Assembly: GCF_014837065.1 (NCBI RefSeq)
Contig: NZ_JACSPP010000019.1
Coordinates: 1-60,152 of the forward strand
Reading direction: 5' to 3'
Length of the DNA: 60,152 nt
Source of the DNA: Phocaeicola intestinalis
Lineage (GTDB): Bacteria > Bacteroidota > Bacteroidia > Bacteroidales > Bacteroidaceae
A program made the translations under genes and the position numbers. Of this stretch, positions 26,325 through 32,626 are shown piece by piece (within the stretch, counting starts at the first letter, position 1; each line of letters begins with the position of its first letter). Below the pieces are notes generated by a model. It had not been told where the DNA came from. It saw only the letters and a program-made list of their open reading frames with translations, and did no database searches.

Positions 26325-26380
26325 TTCTTTCCTTTCCCAGGTCTTTCTGAAACGCGGATTTCCGCAGATTAACTTTAACC

Positions 26381-26411
26381 TTGCAGGGCGGATAACGAAT
26401 CTGCCCTGCAA
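26381..26411 (+). terminator. Hairpin after the HU-like gene
   Basis: TTGCAGGGC at 26381-26389 pairs with GCCCTGCAA at 26403-26411, giving nine perfect pairs and extra pairing inside the loop (GAT/ATC). No strong T run follows, so it may be a weak terminator or an attenuator before the 31-aa gene. Confidence 0.55.
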
Positions 26412-26465
26412 CAATAAATTGTCATGCGATTATTCATCCTTATTATTCATTTAACCACTAAACGT

Positions 26466-26561
26466 ATGAAAACAAACTGGAAAAACATTTTGCTTTACAT
26501 CGTCAAGTTCATTGAGTTGTTGATAACCGGTGCTGCCGGAGGAGCGATAGCCAGTATGTAG
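26466..26561 (+). CDS. 31-aa smalltalk-like membrane miniprotein
   Basis: This short gene encodes MKTNWKNILLYIVKFIELLI followed by a small-residue end (TGAAGGAIASM). It is one amphipathic/hydrophobic helix with the MKTNWK start shared by tiny Bacteroides proteins annotated as smalltalk or related families. It sits between the HU-like gene and the amidase gene, the position these miniproteins usually take. The role is unknown. It could act in the inner membrane like a holin-type peptide or be an accessory of the amidase. Its size is below normal gene-finding limits. Confidence 0.65.
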   Translation: MKTNWKNILLYIVKFIELLITGAAGGAIASM

Positions 26562-26655
26562 AAGTTGACAAGGTATCAGTTGACAAGGGAACAAGGTTCT
26601 GAATAGTTCATCTAAAACCTCGTCAACTTGTCAACTGGTTAACTCGTTACCTAAA
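26562..26655. repeat. Second group of GTTGACAAGG-type repeats
   Basis: AGTTGACAAGGTATCAGTTG and further GACAAGGGAACAAGG copies are followed by the reverse form CTCGTCAACTTGTCAACTGG. They belong to the same family as the array at 25355-25615. The arms can pair to form a hairpin between the miniprotein and the amidase gene. Confidence 0.75.
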
Positions 26656-26664
26656 TATACACTT

Positions 26665-27084
26665 ATGAGAACCATTACACTGATTATCGTGCACTGTTCT
26701 GCCAATAGGGCGGGCAGTGCCCTTCGGATGGCAGACATCGACAGCTACCACCGCTCGCTGGGCTGGATAGGCTGCGGTTACCATTACGTCATTCCCACGG
26801 ACGGGACTATTGAACCGGGCAGGCCCGATGAAATGGTCGGGGCACATTGCAAGAACCATAACCGGCATTCGATTGGAGTCTGTTACATCGGCGGACTGTC
26901 TAAGGACGGAAAGCCTGCTGACACCCGAACGGATGCCCAACGCATTGCCTTGCGCAACCTGCTGGAACGGCTTCGCCGGAGATATCCCGACGCCCTGATT
27001 GTGGGACATAGGGACTTGGACCCGCAAAAGGTCTGTCCGTGCTTTGATGTGGCGAACGAGTATCATGACCTGCAACCTTGCTAA
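26665..27084 (+). CDS. N-acetylmuramoyl-L-alanine amidase (T7-lysozyme-like amidase 2)
   Basis: This 139-aa zinc amidase cleaves the bond between MurNAc and the L-Ala of peptidoglycan stem peptides. Zn ligands are visible as His in LIIVHCSANR (residue 10), His in IVGHRDLD and Cys in KVCPCFD. The active-site Tyr region is GCGYHYVIPTDGTIE. The length equals small PGRP/T7 lysozymes. There is no signal peptide, which is usual for phage-type amidases and suggests either cytosolic storage or export by another route. It is the third gene of the HU-like cassette. Confidence 0.9.
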   Translation: MRTITLIIVHCSANRAGSALRMADIDSYHRSLGWIGCGYHYVIPTDGTIEPGRPDEMVGAHCKNHNRHSIGVCYIGGLSKDGKPADTRTDAQRIALRNLLERLRRRYPDALIVGHRDLDPQKVCPCFDVANEYHDLQPC

Positions 27085-27101
27085 AGCTAATTTTCTCTGA
27101 A

Positions 27102-27174
27102 AATGACGGCAGTCGTCACGGTTTCCACCGGTAAACGTTGCTAAAACGGCTGAACCGTGAAAGCTGTCGTCATT
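27102..27174. terminator. Bidirectional terminator between convergent genes
   Basis: AATGACGGCAGTCGTCACGG at 27102-27121 pairs with CCGTGAAAGCTGTCGTCATT at 27155-27174, with a few mismatches, around a loop that contains smaller stems. The plus-side end is followed by a T-rich run (TTATTTTTCTT). It lies 20 bases after the amidase stop and 60 bases before the end of the convergent recombinase gene. Confidence 0.75.
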
Positions 27175-27234
27175 AGGTTATTTTTCTTCTTTCTTAACTC
27201 TTCATTGGCTTACGCCGAATGTTGTTTCTTCATT

Positions 27235-28113
27235 TCACAAGATGTCGCTTATGCTTACGCTCTTCGTCATGCTCTCCCATGAATGCCTTGCGACTGTCAG
27301 GTTCAGCGGATAACCAAGCTCCATCATCTCGCCTAATTTCTTCAGGCTGTAATTGATGCGGTGCAGGAGGCTGTCATACTGTCTCCATTGTTCGCGCGGG
27401 TCTTTTGCCGTAATGATGGGGAAGAGTAGGGACGTGCCTTTCTGCCTGTAGCGGTCCGCAATCTCCTGCAGTGCCGGTTCCCAGGGAATGGAGATTTCCT
27501 TGCCGGTGACGTGCTGGCGATAGGTGAGCTGTCCGTTCTTGATATTCTTTCTCGTCAACCGGAAGATGTCATCGCTCCTCATGCCACGGGCATAGACTGT
27601 GAACAGGAAGATGTCGCGGGCGAAGACGGTCATCTCTGATTCACCGCCCAGGTCAAGGTCGCGCAGACGTTTCACTTCATCGAGCGTCAGTCCGTTTCGC
27701 TCTTTCTTGACACGGTAGCTCACGTCCATGCCCTCAAAGGGATTGCTGTCGGCAGCAAGACCGTCGTTTACGGCAAGTTTATAGACCCGCTTCAAATTCC
27801 GGATATAGAGGGAAATGGTATTGCGTCCCAGCTCCTGGTTCTTCAGCCACGTGTGGTAGTTGCGCATCAGCAGGGCGTCGAAGTCCTTGAAAGGCACTTC
27901 ATTTTTGCCTAAATAGGTGATGAACTTCCTGAGATACTTTTTCAGTTTTATTGCCGCGTCATACCGCCCCTCGTCCCGCAGTTTCTCAACGCGGGAGTTG
28001 GCGTAGGCGATGAAGCCGAAACCTTCCAGCCCCTCAGCCCCTCTCCAATTCTCCCCATGAGGGGAGAGGGTTAAAGTTGCTGTCTGTACATTCTTCTGAT
28101 TGTTGTTATCCAC
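27235..28113 (-). pseudogene. Tyrosine recombinase truncated before the catalytic Tyr
   Basis: This 292-codon gene has the SAM-like N-terminal domain (AAIKLKKYLRKFITYLGKNE, NTISLYIRNLKRVYKLAVND) and much of the catalytic domain. Visible parts are the first Arg in YARGMRSDDIFRL and the second box VARHSWESMTKSVSIS. The frame then stops after SISDIL. Family members go on for about 60 residues with a Gly-His motif and the Tyr nucleophile in TTQIYL, both absent here and not found in the next 60 bases in any frame. It is probably inactive on its own. It ends at the convergent terminator. Confidence 0.75.
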
Positions 28114-28144
28114 TTTCTACTATGATTTTTGTCTGTCTGTTACG

Positions 28145-28205
28145 TCCTTTAACTCCTAACGGAGCAAAGCGGAGTGATAACTCCTTTTAACTCCTTTAAC
28201 TCCTT
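28145..28205. repeat. Left arm of an inverted repeat flanking the NusG paralogue
   Basis: TAACTCCTTTAACTCCT at 28188-28204 is the exact reverse complement of AGGAGTTAAAGGAGTTA at 29735-29751. The similarity extends imperfectly to about 60 bases, with GGAGTTATCACTCCGC in this copy, read on the minus strand, facing GAAGTTATCGCCCGCT in the other. The arms bracket the 1.5-kb NusG-like gene in opposite orientation. A weaker copy of the same motif (AAGGAGTTAAAGAAGTTAGA) also lies near 22437, so it is partly a dispersed element. Confidence 0.75.
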
Positions 28206-28212
28206 AAAAATA

Positions 28213-29721
28213 TTAATTGTGCAGCCACACCGTCCGCAGGTACCTGCGCCATATGGCAAGGTGGTTGGTGGTGTTGATTTCCTTGCAGATGCGGACGCAG
28301 GTCTGTATCAGCTTGTCCTTTGCCGCATCCTTCTCCTGTGCTGAAGACCGGATAGCAAAGACATTCAACGTATTTTCACCGACCTTAAAGTCCTGTACGG
28401 CTTTTACGGCTGAATCCGCGTCCGTCAATACCTTATATAATGTAGGCGCATAGTTGCGGAAGGACTCGATGAGCTTTTCCCCTTCCACATTTGCCGTGCC
28501 GTCAGGAACGGCCTCCACCGTTCCCGCAACTAATTTCTCATTGGCTTTGCCTGCAGTCAGGAAATATTCCTGAAGGAAACCGTCCCAGTTGGCGAAGTAA
28601 GTAGATTCTTCCTTGTCTTTATCCTCCATCATGCCGATGTGGGCATAATAGGTAGTGGTGATTGTTTCGTCCTTTTGCAGGCTGGGCAGGTAGGCTTCTT
28701 CCTTTATGTCAACCTTGCGGATGATTTCCGTAAAATCCTTATGGTGGAATTCCACCCCGGTTTTGCCTTCTTCCATTTCCACACCCGCTGTCGGGGTAAG
28801 GAACGGGCGCAACGTCAGCTTGCTCCAGTTGGCTTTCACATACCCCGGATTGTCATGTTCGTAACGCACGAGGTTGATGACGAGTTCCGCCTCCGTGCCG
28901 GTCATCCGTGCCAGACGTTGGCTCAAAGCGGTGTCGCCATGTGCATGAAGTTCCTTGCAGAGCGATACCAGCGACGGCTTGACGACAAGACGGTCAATGA
29001 TACCATAAAGCATCTGGAGCGTGCGTTCTCCATAGCCGCAAGCCTGCAGGATTCCGGCAAGCAGGTCCACGGCACGTCCTTTCTCCGTTCCGACGGAGAG
29101 CCTGTCTCCCTCCATGTTGTGCAGGCGGACTACGTGCAAGTCCCATGCCTTGGGGCAGGAAACCGTGAGCCAACTGCCCGGTTCAAAGCCCTGTACCTGA
29201 AACACCAGCCGTTTTCCATGGCGGAAACGGCAGATATAGCCCTCACAGCCCGCGAGCGGACCGTCAACGACACGTACTATCTCGTTCGGTTCGCCCGTTT
29301 TCGTGTTGAAGGCATAGTCCGAGTAAGGACGTTCCAGCACAATCACCTTGTCGGCATAGTTCTCGTTGTAGTCACGGAAAGCACGCATCTGGGATTCGGG
29401 AATGACACACATCCGTGTCCTTTCTCCTTTTTCCTTTTTACGTTCGTACTGTATGTCCGCATCCTTGGAGTGCTCTTTCATGAAACTCATCAGCGCATTC
29501 TGCGTGGCGAGTACGAACACGATGCCCGCAAACAGCGGTTTCTGCCTGTCGTCGCTGTCCTGATGCACATTCACCGTAGTGTGGGTCGGCGCATAGATCT
29601 CCAGGATGTTCTTGGTCTGTGCCTTTTGCTTTTCCAAAAGCTCCACCAGCTTACCCTCCTGATGGCGCTTGGTGCGCACCACATACCAACGGTAATCTAC
29701 ATGGTTAAGTTTGTCGGGCAT
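28213..29721 (-). CDS. UpxY-type NusG paralogue with a 300-residue C-terminal extension
   Basis: This 502-aa protein starts with a NusG N-terminal domain: DYRWYVVRTKRHQEGKLVEL (residues 9-28) and KPLFAGIVFVLATQNALM. A KOW-like segment, IVRVVDGPLAGCEGYICRFR, follows near residue 167. Short UpxY regulators of Bacteroides capsule operons stop at about 180 residues. This one continues for some 300 residues of unknown, largely helical sequence. By family knowledge it should bind RNA polymerase and prevent early termination in its own transcript. Its promoter and long leader lie just upstream. The capsule genes are separated from it by the HU-like cassette on the other strand, so it might act in trans. 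Confidence 0.8.
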   Translation of the reverse strand: MPDKLNHVDYRWYVVRTKRHQEGKLVELLEKQKAQTKNILEIYAPTHTTVNVHQDSDDRQKPLFAGIVFVLATQNALMSFMKEHSKDADIQYERKKEKGERTRMCVIPESQMRAFRDYNENYADKVIVLERPYSDYAFNTKTGEPNEIVRVVDGPLAGCEGYICRFRHGKRLVFQVQGFEPGSWLTVSCPKAWDLHVVRLHNMEGDRLSVGTEKGRAVDLLAGILQACGYGERTLQMLYGIIDRLVVKPSLVSLCKELHAHGDTALSQRLARMTGTEAELVINLVRYEHDNPGYVKANWSKLTLRPFLTPTAGVEMEEGKTGVEFHHKDFTEIIRKVDIKEEAYLPSLQKDETITTTYYAHIGMMEDKDKEESTYFANWDGFLQEYFLTAGKANEKLVAGTVEAVPDGTANVEGEKLIESFRNYAPTLYKVLTDADSAVKAVQDFKVGENTLNVFAIRSSAQEKDAAKDKLIQTCVRICKEINTTNHLAIWRRYLRTVWLHN

Positions 29722-30093
29722 AAGTTTTATTATTAGGAGTTAAAGGAGTTAGAAGAAGTTATCGCCCGCTGTAGCGGACTGAGGAGTTAGAAGTCAATAC
29801 CATAAATTGTCAATCGTTAATTATCAATTGTCAATTGAAAAGTGCATTCTTCACGTTCCTCTCATGTCAATCGCATGATAGTTCCGAAGCACCTTATTTC
29901 AGGTATAACGGCGGTATTCTGGACGAACCTCAGCAGCAATGATCCACCGTTGTTATGTGACGAGAAGAACAAAGCGCGATGCGCTTTAACATTTTTGCTT
30001 CCATATCACAAGTGTTTAGTTCTCAATCTATTAAGTCTATTCTACACCCACCGCTTTACCATTGCTTTATAATATGAAGCGGTAAGTATGGCG
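29722..30093 (-). promoter_or_regulatory. Long structured 5' leader of the NusG paralogue
   Basis: From the promoter at 30094-30101 to the start at 29721 there are about 370 bases without a convincing gene. On the transcript a stem ACCGCTT/AAGCGGT forms right at the 5' end (30077-30083 with 30050-30056). A perfect 7-pair hairpin AAAGCGC-GAT-GCGCTTT is at 29971-29987. An imperfect stem pairs ATAACGGCGGT with ACCGTTGTTAT (about 29909-29960). Such leaders are the sites where UpxY-like factors are thought to load. Confidence 0.6.
29735..29795. repeat. Right arm of the inverted repeat flanking the NusG paralogue
   Basis: AGGAGTTAAAGGAGTTA at 29735-29751 is the exact reverse complement of the left arm at 28188-28204. 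The imperfect match runs to about 29795 and contains the small internal palindrome CCCGCTGTAGCGG. It lies directly upstream of the NusG-like start codon, so it is part of the leader RNA. Confidence 0.75.
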
Positions 30094-30125
30094 CAAAGGT
30101 AATAAAAAGATTTAATACAGAACCA
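30094..30125 (-). promoter_or_regulatory. Promoter of the NusG paralogue
   Basis: Read on the minus strand, TACCTTTG at 30101-30094 matches the -7 box TAnnTTTG. About 20 bases upstream lies TGGT, a poor match to the -33 TTTG. Transcription would start near 30087, at the base of the first leader stem. No inverted pair flanking this promoter was found that would mark it as invertible. Confidence 0.6.
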
Positions 30126-30154
30126 TTTATCACCGGATTTTTTTTAAAGATTAC

Positions 30155-30195
30155 AATTTTAGTCGAACAAATACAGCCGTTGTTTGACTAAAATT
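30155..30195. repeat. 16-base inverted arms with a 9-base spacer
   Basis: AATTTTAGTCGAACAA at 30155-30170 and TTGTTTGACTAAAATT at 30180-30195 are inverted copies with one mismatch, separated by ATACAGCCG. This layout matches a tyrosine recombinase core site (two arms and a 6-9 base crossover region) and lies between the integrase remnant and the NusG promoter. It lacks a T run on either strand, so a simple terminator is less likely. GTCGAACA occurs once more at 30278-30285. Confidence 0.6.
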
Positions 30196-30292
30196 GGACT
30201 TGGTGCAAAATTATATACTGATAATCAATCGGTTGCAAAAATTCGCCGTTTCATATTATACAGTTCCGATATTTGTCGAACATTCCCGGCTT

Positions 30293-31165
30293 TCATTCAC
30301 GCATGATTTTGCCTATCATTTTCCGGTTGGCTTTCACCACGTCCTCCGTGTCGATGGAGGAAAGATAGATTTGTGTGGTCTTCAGGTTTTCGTGGCCCAG
30401 CCCCTTGCTGATGACGGACAGGCTGGTGCCCATGTCACGCATCGTGCTTGCCCAGGTATGCCTCCCCGTATATGTCGTCAGGGATGTACGCAATCCGGCC
30501 ATCGCGCCGATTTTCTTCAGGTAGTAGTTCACCTTATGCTCCATCCGCTCGTACTGCCGCCGTTCCGTGCCGTCCACCTTTATGATGATGGGCAAAAGGT
30601 AAGGGCTGTCTTTCGTCAGGTGGGCGTAGTTGTCCACAATGTCCTGCATGACGGATTCCCAACCGACGGTCAGCTTCTGTCCAGTCTTCTTGCGGCTGTA
30701 GTGCAGCTGCCCGTTTCGGATGTCGCCTTTCTTCAGGTAGGCAAGGTCCACGAACGAGATGCCCTGCAAATAAACGCTCAGCATGAACAGGTCACGTGCG
30801 AAGGCGACGACGGAGTCCTCGGGCAGACGGAGCAGCCTGATGGCACGCAGTGAACTTAACGGTATGGCTCGTTTGGCGGTCTTGGCGAACCCTGTGAACA
30901 CGTGGCGGAAAATGTTTTTGTCGGTTGTCAGTCCGGCTTCGACGGCCTTGCGGTAGAGAGTGCGCAAGGTGCGCAGGTAGCACGACGAGGAGTTGCGCTT
31001 CACGCCCCGTCCTTTCAGCAGTTTTCCTCCATGGGGTTTTCCTCCATGCCGTAGTGGAGGATTGACAAAATAGGCAGAAGATTTGATGCATGCGCAAAGC
31101 AAGTTAGGACATGAAGTTGTTGCATTATATCCGAGTGGAATATCTAGGCTCGCGTCATCAACCAA
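30293..31165 (-). pseudogene. Tyrosine recombinase with its N-terminal domain replaced by unrelated sequence
   Basis: From about codon 49 (LLKGRGVKRNSSSCYLRTLR) to the end this is a typical recombinase, with YLQGISFVDLAYL, TYTGRHTWASTMRDMG, ISKGLGHENLKTTQIYLSSI and so an intact catalytic Tyr. The first Arg of the active site appears as Gly in YLQGIS, a variant seen in some Bacteroides enzymes. The first 48 codons (back to 31165) have no likeness to the SAM-like domain and overlap DNA of a broken HxlR gene on the other strand. A deletion has thus removed the true 5' end. In Bacteroides an integrase gene often precedes upxY. Confidence 0.75.
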
Positions 31166-31357
31166 CAGTTGAAAGAACTGGAAAGTACGGCATGATTGGC
31201 GAAGACTATCTATCCCGGACTTCTACCCCATGTGGAATATTCCATCACGGAAGACGGGCGAAGCCTTATGCCCATTGTCCGGATGCTGGAACAATGGGAA
31301 AATGGCTTCCGCCCGAAGATGATACGGATATTGAAAGAAGAAGGTGACAAATTTTAA
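31151..31357 (+). pseudogene. C-terminal fragment of an HxlR-family regulator, frameshifted
   Basis: In one frame the plus strand reads RVINQQLKELE, then a stop, then KTIYPGLLPHVEYSITEDGR and SLMPIVRMLEQWENGF. Between them the next frame supplies YGMIG, so two compensating shifts are needed to restore the HxlR winged-helix sequence. The N-terminal helices are missing at the junction with the recombinase remnant. HxlR regulators commonly control nearby redox genes, here the aldo/keto reductase and flavodoxin remnant. Confidence 0.72.
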
Positions 31358-31415
31358 TCTTGTACACTTATTCGTGTATCTTCTAAGTCCCTATTTCTTT
31401 TTACGTATCCATGTT

Positions 31416-32258
31416 TTACTTTCCGAAGCTCGTCAGCCACTTTACCGTCTCGGGGGCATAGTGCGAGAAGAACAGGCTTTCGCCCTTGTCTAATTTGCCA
31501 ATAGCCTCCATATCCTCAGCAGAGAGGGAGAAGTCGAATACATTGAGGTTCTGCTCCATGCGCTCCTTGTGCGTGGACTTCGGGATGACTACCACGTCTC
31601 GCTGGATGAGGAAGCGCAGGGCGGTCTGTGCCACGGACTTGCCGTATTTCTCGCCGATGGCTTTCAGCACGGGATTGGTGAAGAAGTCGTTGCGCCCTTC
31701 GGCGAACGGCCCCCACGACATGATTTGCGTGCCGTACTCTTTCATGATTTCCTGCGGCTGGCGTTGTTGGTTGAACACATGCGTTTCCACTTGGTTCACC
31801 ATCGGTTTGATGTCGCAGAACTCTGCCAAGTCGATGAAACGGTCGGGGTAGAAGTTCGATACGCCGATGGCACGGAGCTTGCCTGCCTTGTACGCTTCTT
31901 CCATGGCGCGGTAGGTGCCGTAGTAGTCGTTGAAAGGCTGATGGATGAGCAACAGGTCGATGTAGTCAGTTTGCAGCTTGCGGAGGGATTCGTCGATAGA
32001 AGCCTTTGCCTTCTCATACCCGGCGTTGGATATCCACACCTTTGTCACAAGAAACAGTTCCTCGCGCGGGATGCCACTCTTCTTCACCGCACGGCCCACG
32101 CCCTCCTCGTTGTAGTAAGCCTGGGCCGTGTCTATCATACGGTAGCCCACGCTCAGGGCATCCGACACGCAGCGTTCACACTCTTCAGGAGTTACCTGAT
32201 ATACACCATAACCTAAAATCGGCATTTCTACGCCGTTTGATAATTTGACTGTTTGCAT
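31416..32258 (-). CDS. Aldo/keto reductase
   Basis: This 280-aa NADPH-dependent (beta/alpha)8 enzyme has the catalytic tetrad. It shows Asp/Tyr in [15 protein letters not shown], Lys in LFLVTKVWI and His in [20 protein letters not shown]-site residues are in [16 protein letters not shown] (about residues 228-243). It reduces small aldehydes or ketones in the cytosol. The gene is divergent from an AraC regulator. It lies downstream of a deleted flavodoxin and two palindromic boxes that may control it. Length and motifs are normal, so it should be active. Confidence 0.92.
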   Translation of the reverse strand: MQTVKLSNGVEMPILGYGVYQVTPEECERCVSDALSVGYRMIDTAQAYYNEEGVGRAVKKSGIPREELFLVTKVWISNAGYEKAKASIDESLRKLQTDYIDLLLIHQPFNDYYGTYRAMEEAYKAGKLRAIGVSNFYPDRFIDLAEFCDIKPMVNQVETHVFNQQRQPQEIMKEYGTQIMSWGPFAEGRNDFFTNPVLKAIGEKYGKSVAQTALRFLIQRDVVVIPKSTHKERMEQNLNVFDFSLSAEDMEAIGKLDKGESLFFSHYAPETVKWLTSFGK

Positions 32259-32320
32259 AACTCGTTGTTTTTATGGGGTTATTATTATTTGATGTCTGCC
32301 ATTAGGGCGGACTTGAGGGT

Positions 32321-32363
32321 ATCAAAGGTCTGACCTTAGGCCATCAAAGGTCTGACCTTTGAT
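32321..32363. promoter_or_regulatory. Two tandem palindromic boxes (ATCAAAGGTCTGACCTTTGAT)
   Basis: The second box, at 32343-32363, is a perfect palindrome of ten-base arms around one T. The first, at 32321-32337, has the same ATCAAAGGTCTGACCTT, losing the last bases. They are spaced 22 bases apart, two helical turns, which is what a dimeric or paired regulator would need. They lie 63-105 bases upstream of the reductase start. Confidence 0.65.
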
Positions 32364-32384
32364 AGGGTCATATCCGGGATAAGT

Positions 32385-32492
32385 TTAGATGCCGTTTTGC
32401 TTCAACCATTCACCCTGTTGCAGCTTCTTGATAACGCCGCCGACATAGTTCTCGCCCCGGCGCGAATAATAAACTATCAGTGCTTTGCTCAT
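32385..32492 (-). pseudogene. Flavodoxin gene with an internal deletion
   Basis: The 35-codon frame begins MSKALIVYYSRRGENYVGG, the flavodoxin start with the phosphate loop region, and then jumps directly to VIKKLQQGEWLKQNGI, which fits the flavodoxin C-terminus. About 100 residues, including the FMN-binding loops, are missing, with the frame kept. It cannot bind FMN normally. It lies upstream of the reductase on the same strand. Confidence 0.7.
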
Positions 32493-32591
32493 TGTCTTTT
32501 TCGTTTCTGATTACGGTGCAAAGTTACGCTGCTTTTACACGCTCTATGTTTCACAAAAGGTGCCTAATGTTTCACCAAAAGCACGAATTGT

Positions 32592-32622
32592 TTTGCACTC
32601 TCCGGATAATGCCCTAATTTTG
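32592..32622 (+). promoter_or_regulatory. Promoter of the AraC-type regulator
   Basis: TTTG at 32592-32595 and TAATTTTG at 32615-32622 are separated by 19 bases and match the Bacteroides -33 and -7 boxes well. The expected start of transcription, about 7 bases downstream, falls at the ATG (32627) of the regulator, so the message may be leaderless. Confidence 0.65.
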
Positions 32623-32626
32623 TGGC

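Larger units (their letters stand above)
32259..32626. promoter_or_regulatory. Intergenic region between divergent aldo/keto reductase and AraC genes
   Basis: The region holds the flavodoxin remnant, two palindromic boxes, and promoter-like elements on each strand. On the minus strand TAACTTTG at 32526-32519 fits the -7 box for transcription toward the flavodoxin remnant and reductase. On the plus strand TTTG-N19-TAATTTTG ends at 32622, just before the AraC start. Confidence 0.65.

Noticed and set aside
28639..29736. A 365-codon plus-strand frame opposite the NusG paralogue
   Set aside because: It mirrors the NusG-like gene, whose NGN and KOW motifs are clear on the minus strand. The plus frame has no recognisable motif, promoter or ribosome site.
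29722..30200. An invertible capsule promoter like those of B. fragilis
   Set aside because: I looked for inverted arms on both sides of the promoter at 30094-30125 and found none. The strong inverted pair at 30155-30195 lies wholly on one side.
31111..31347. A 78-codon plus-strand frame over the HxlR fragment
   Set aside because: Only part of it is in the HxlR frame. The true HxlR sequence needs two frame changes, so the frame itself is not a gene.
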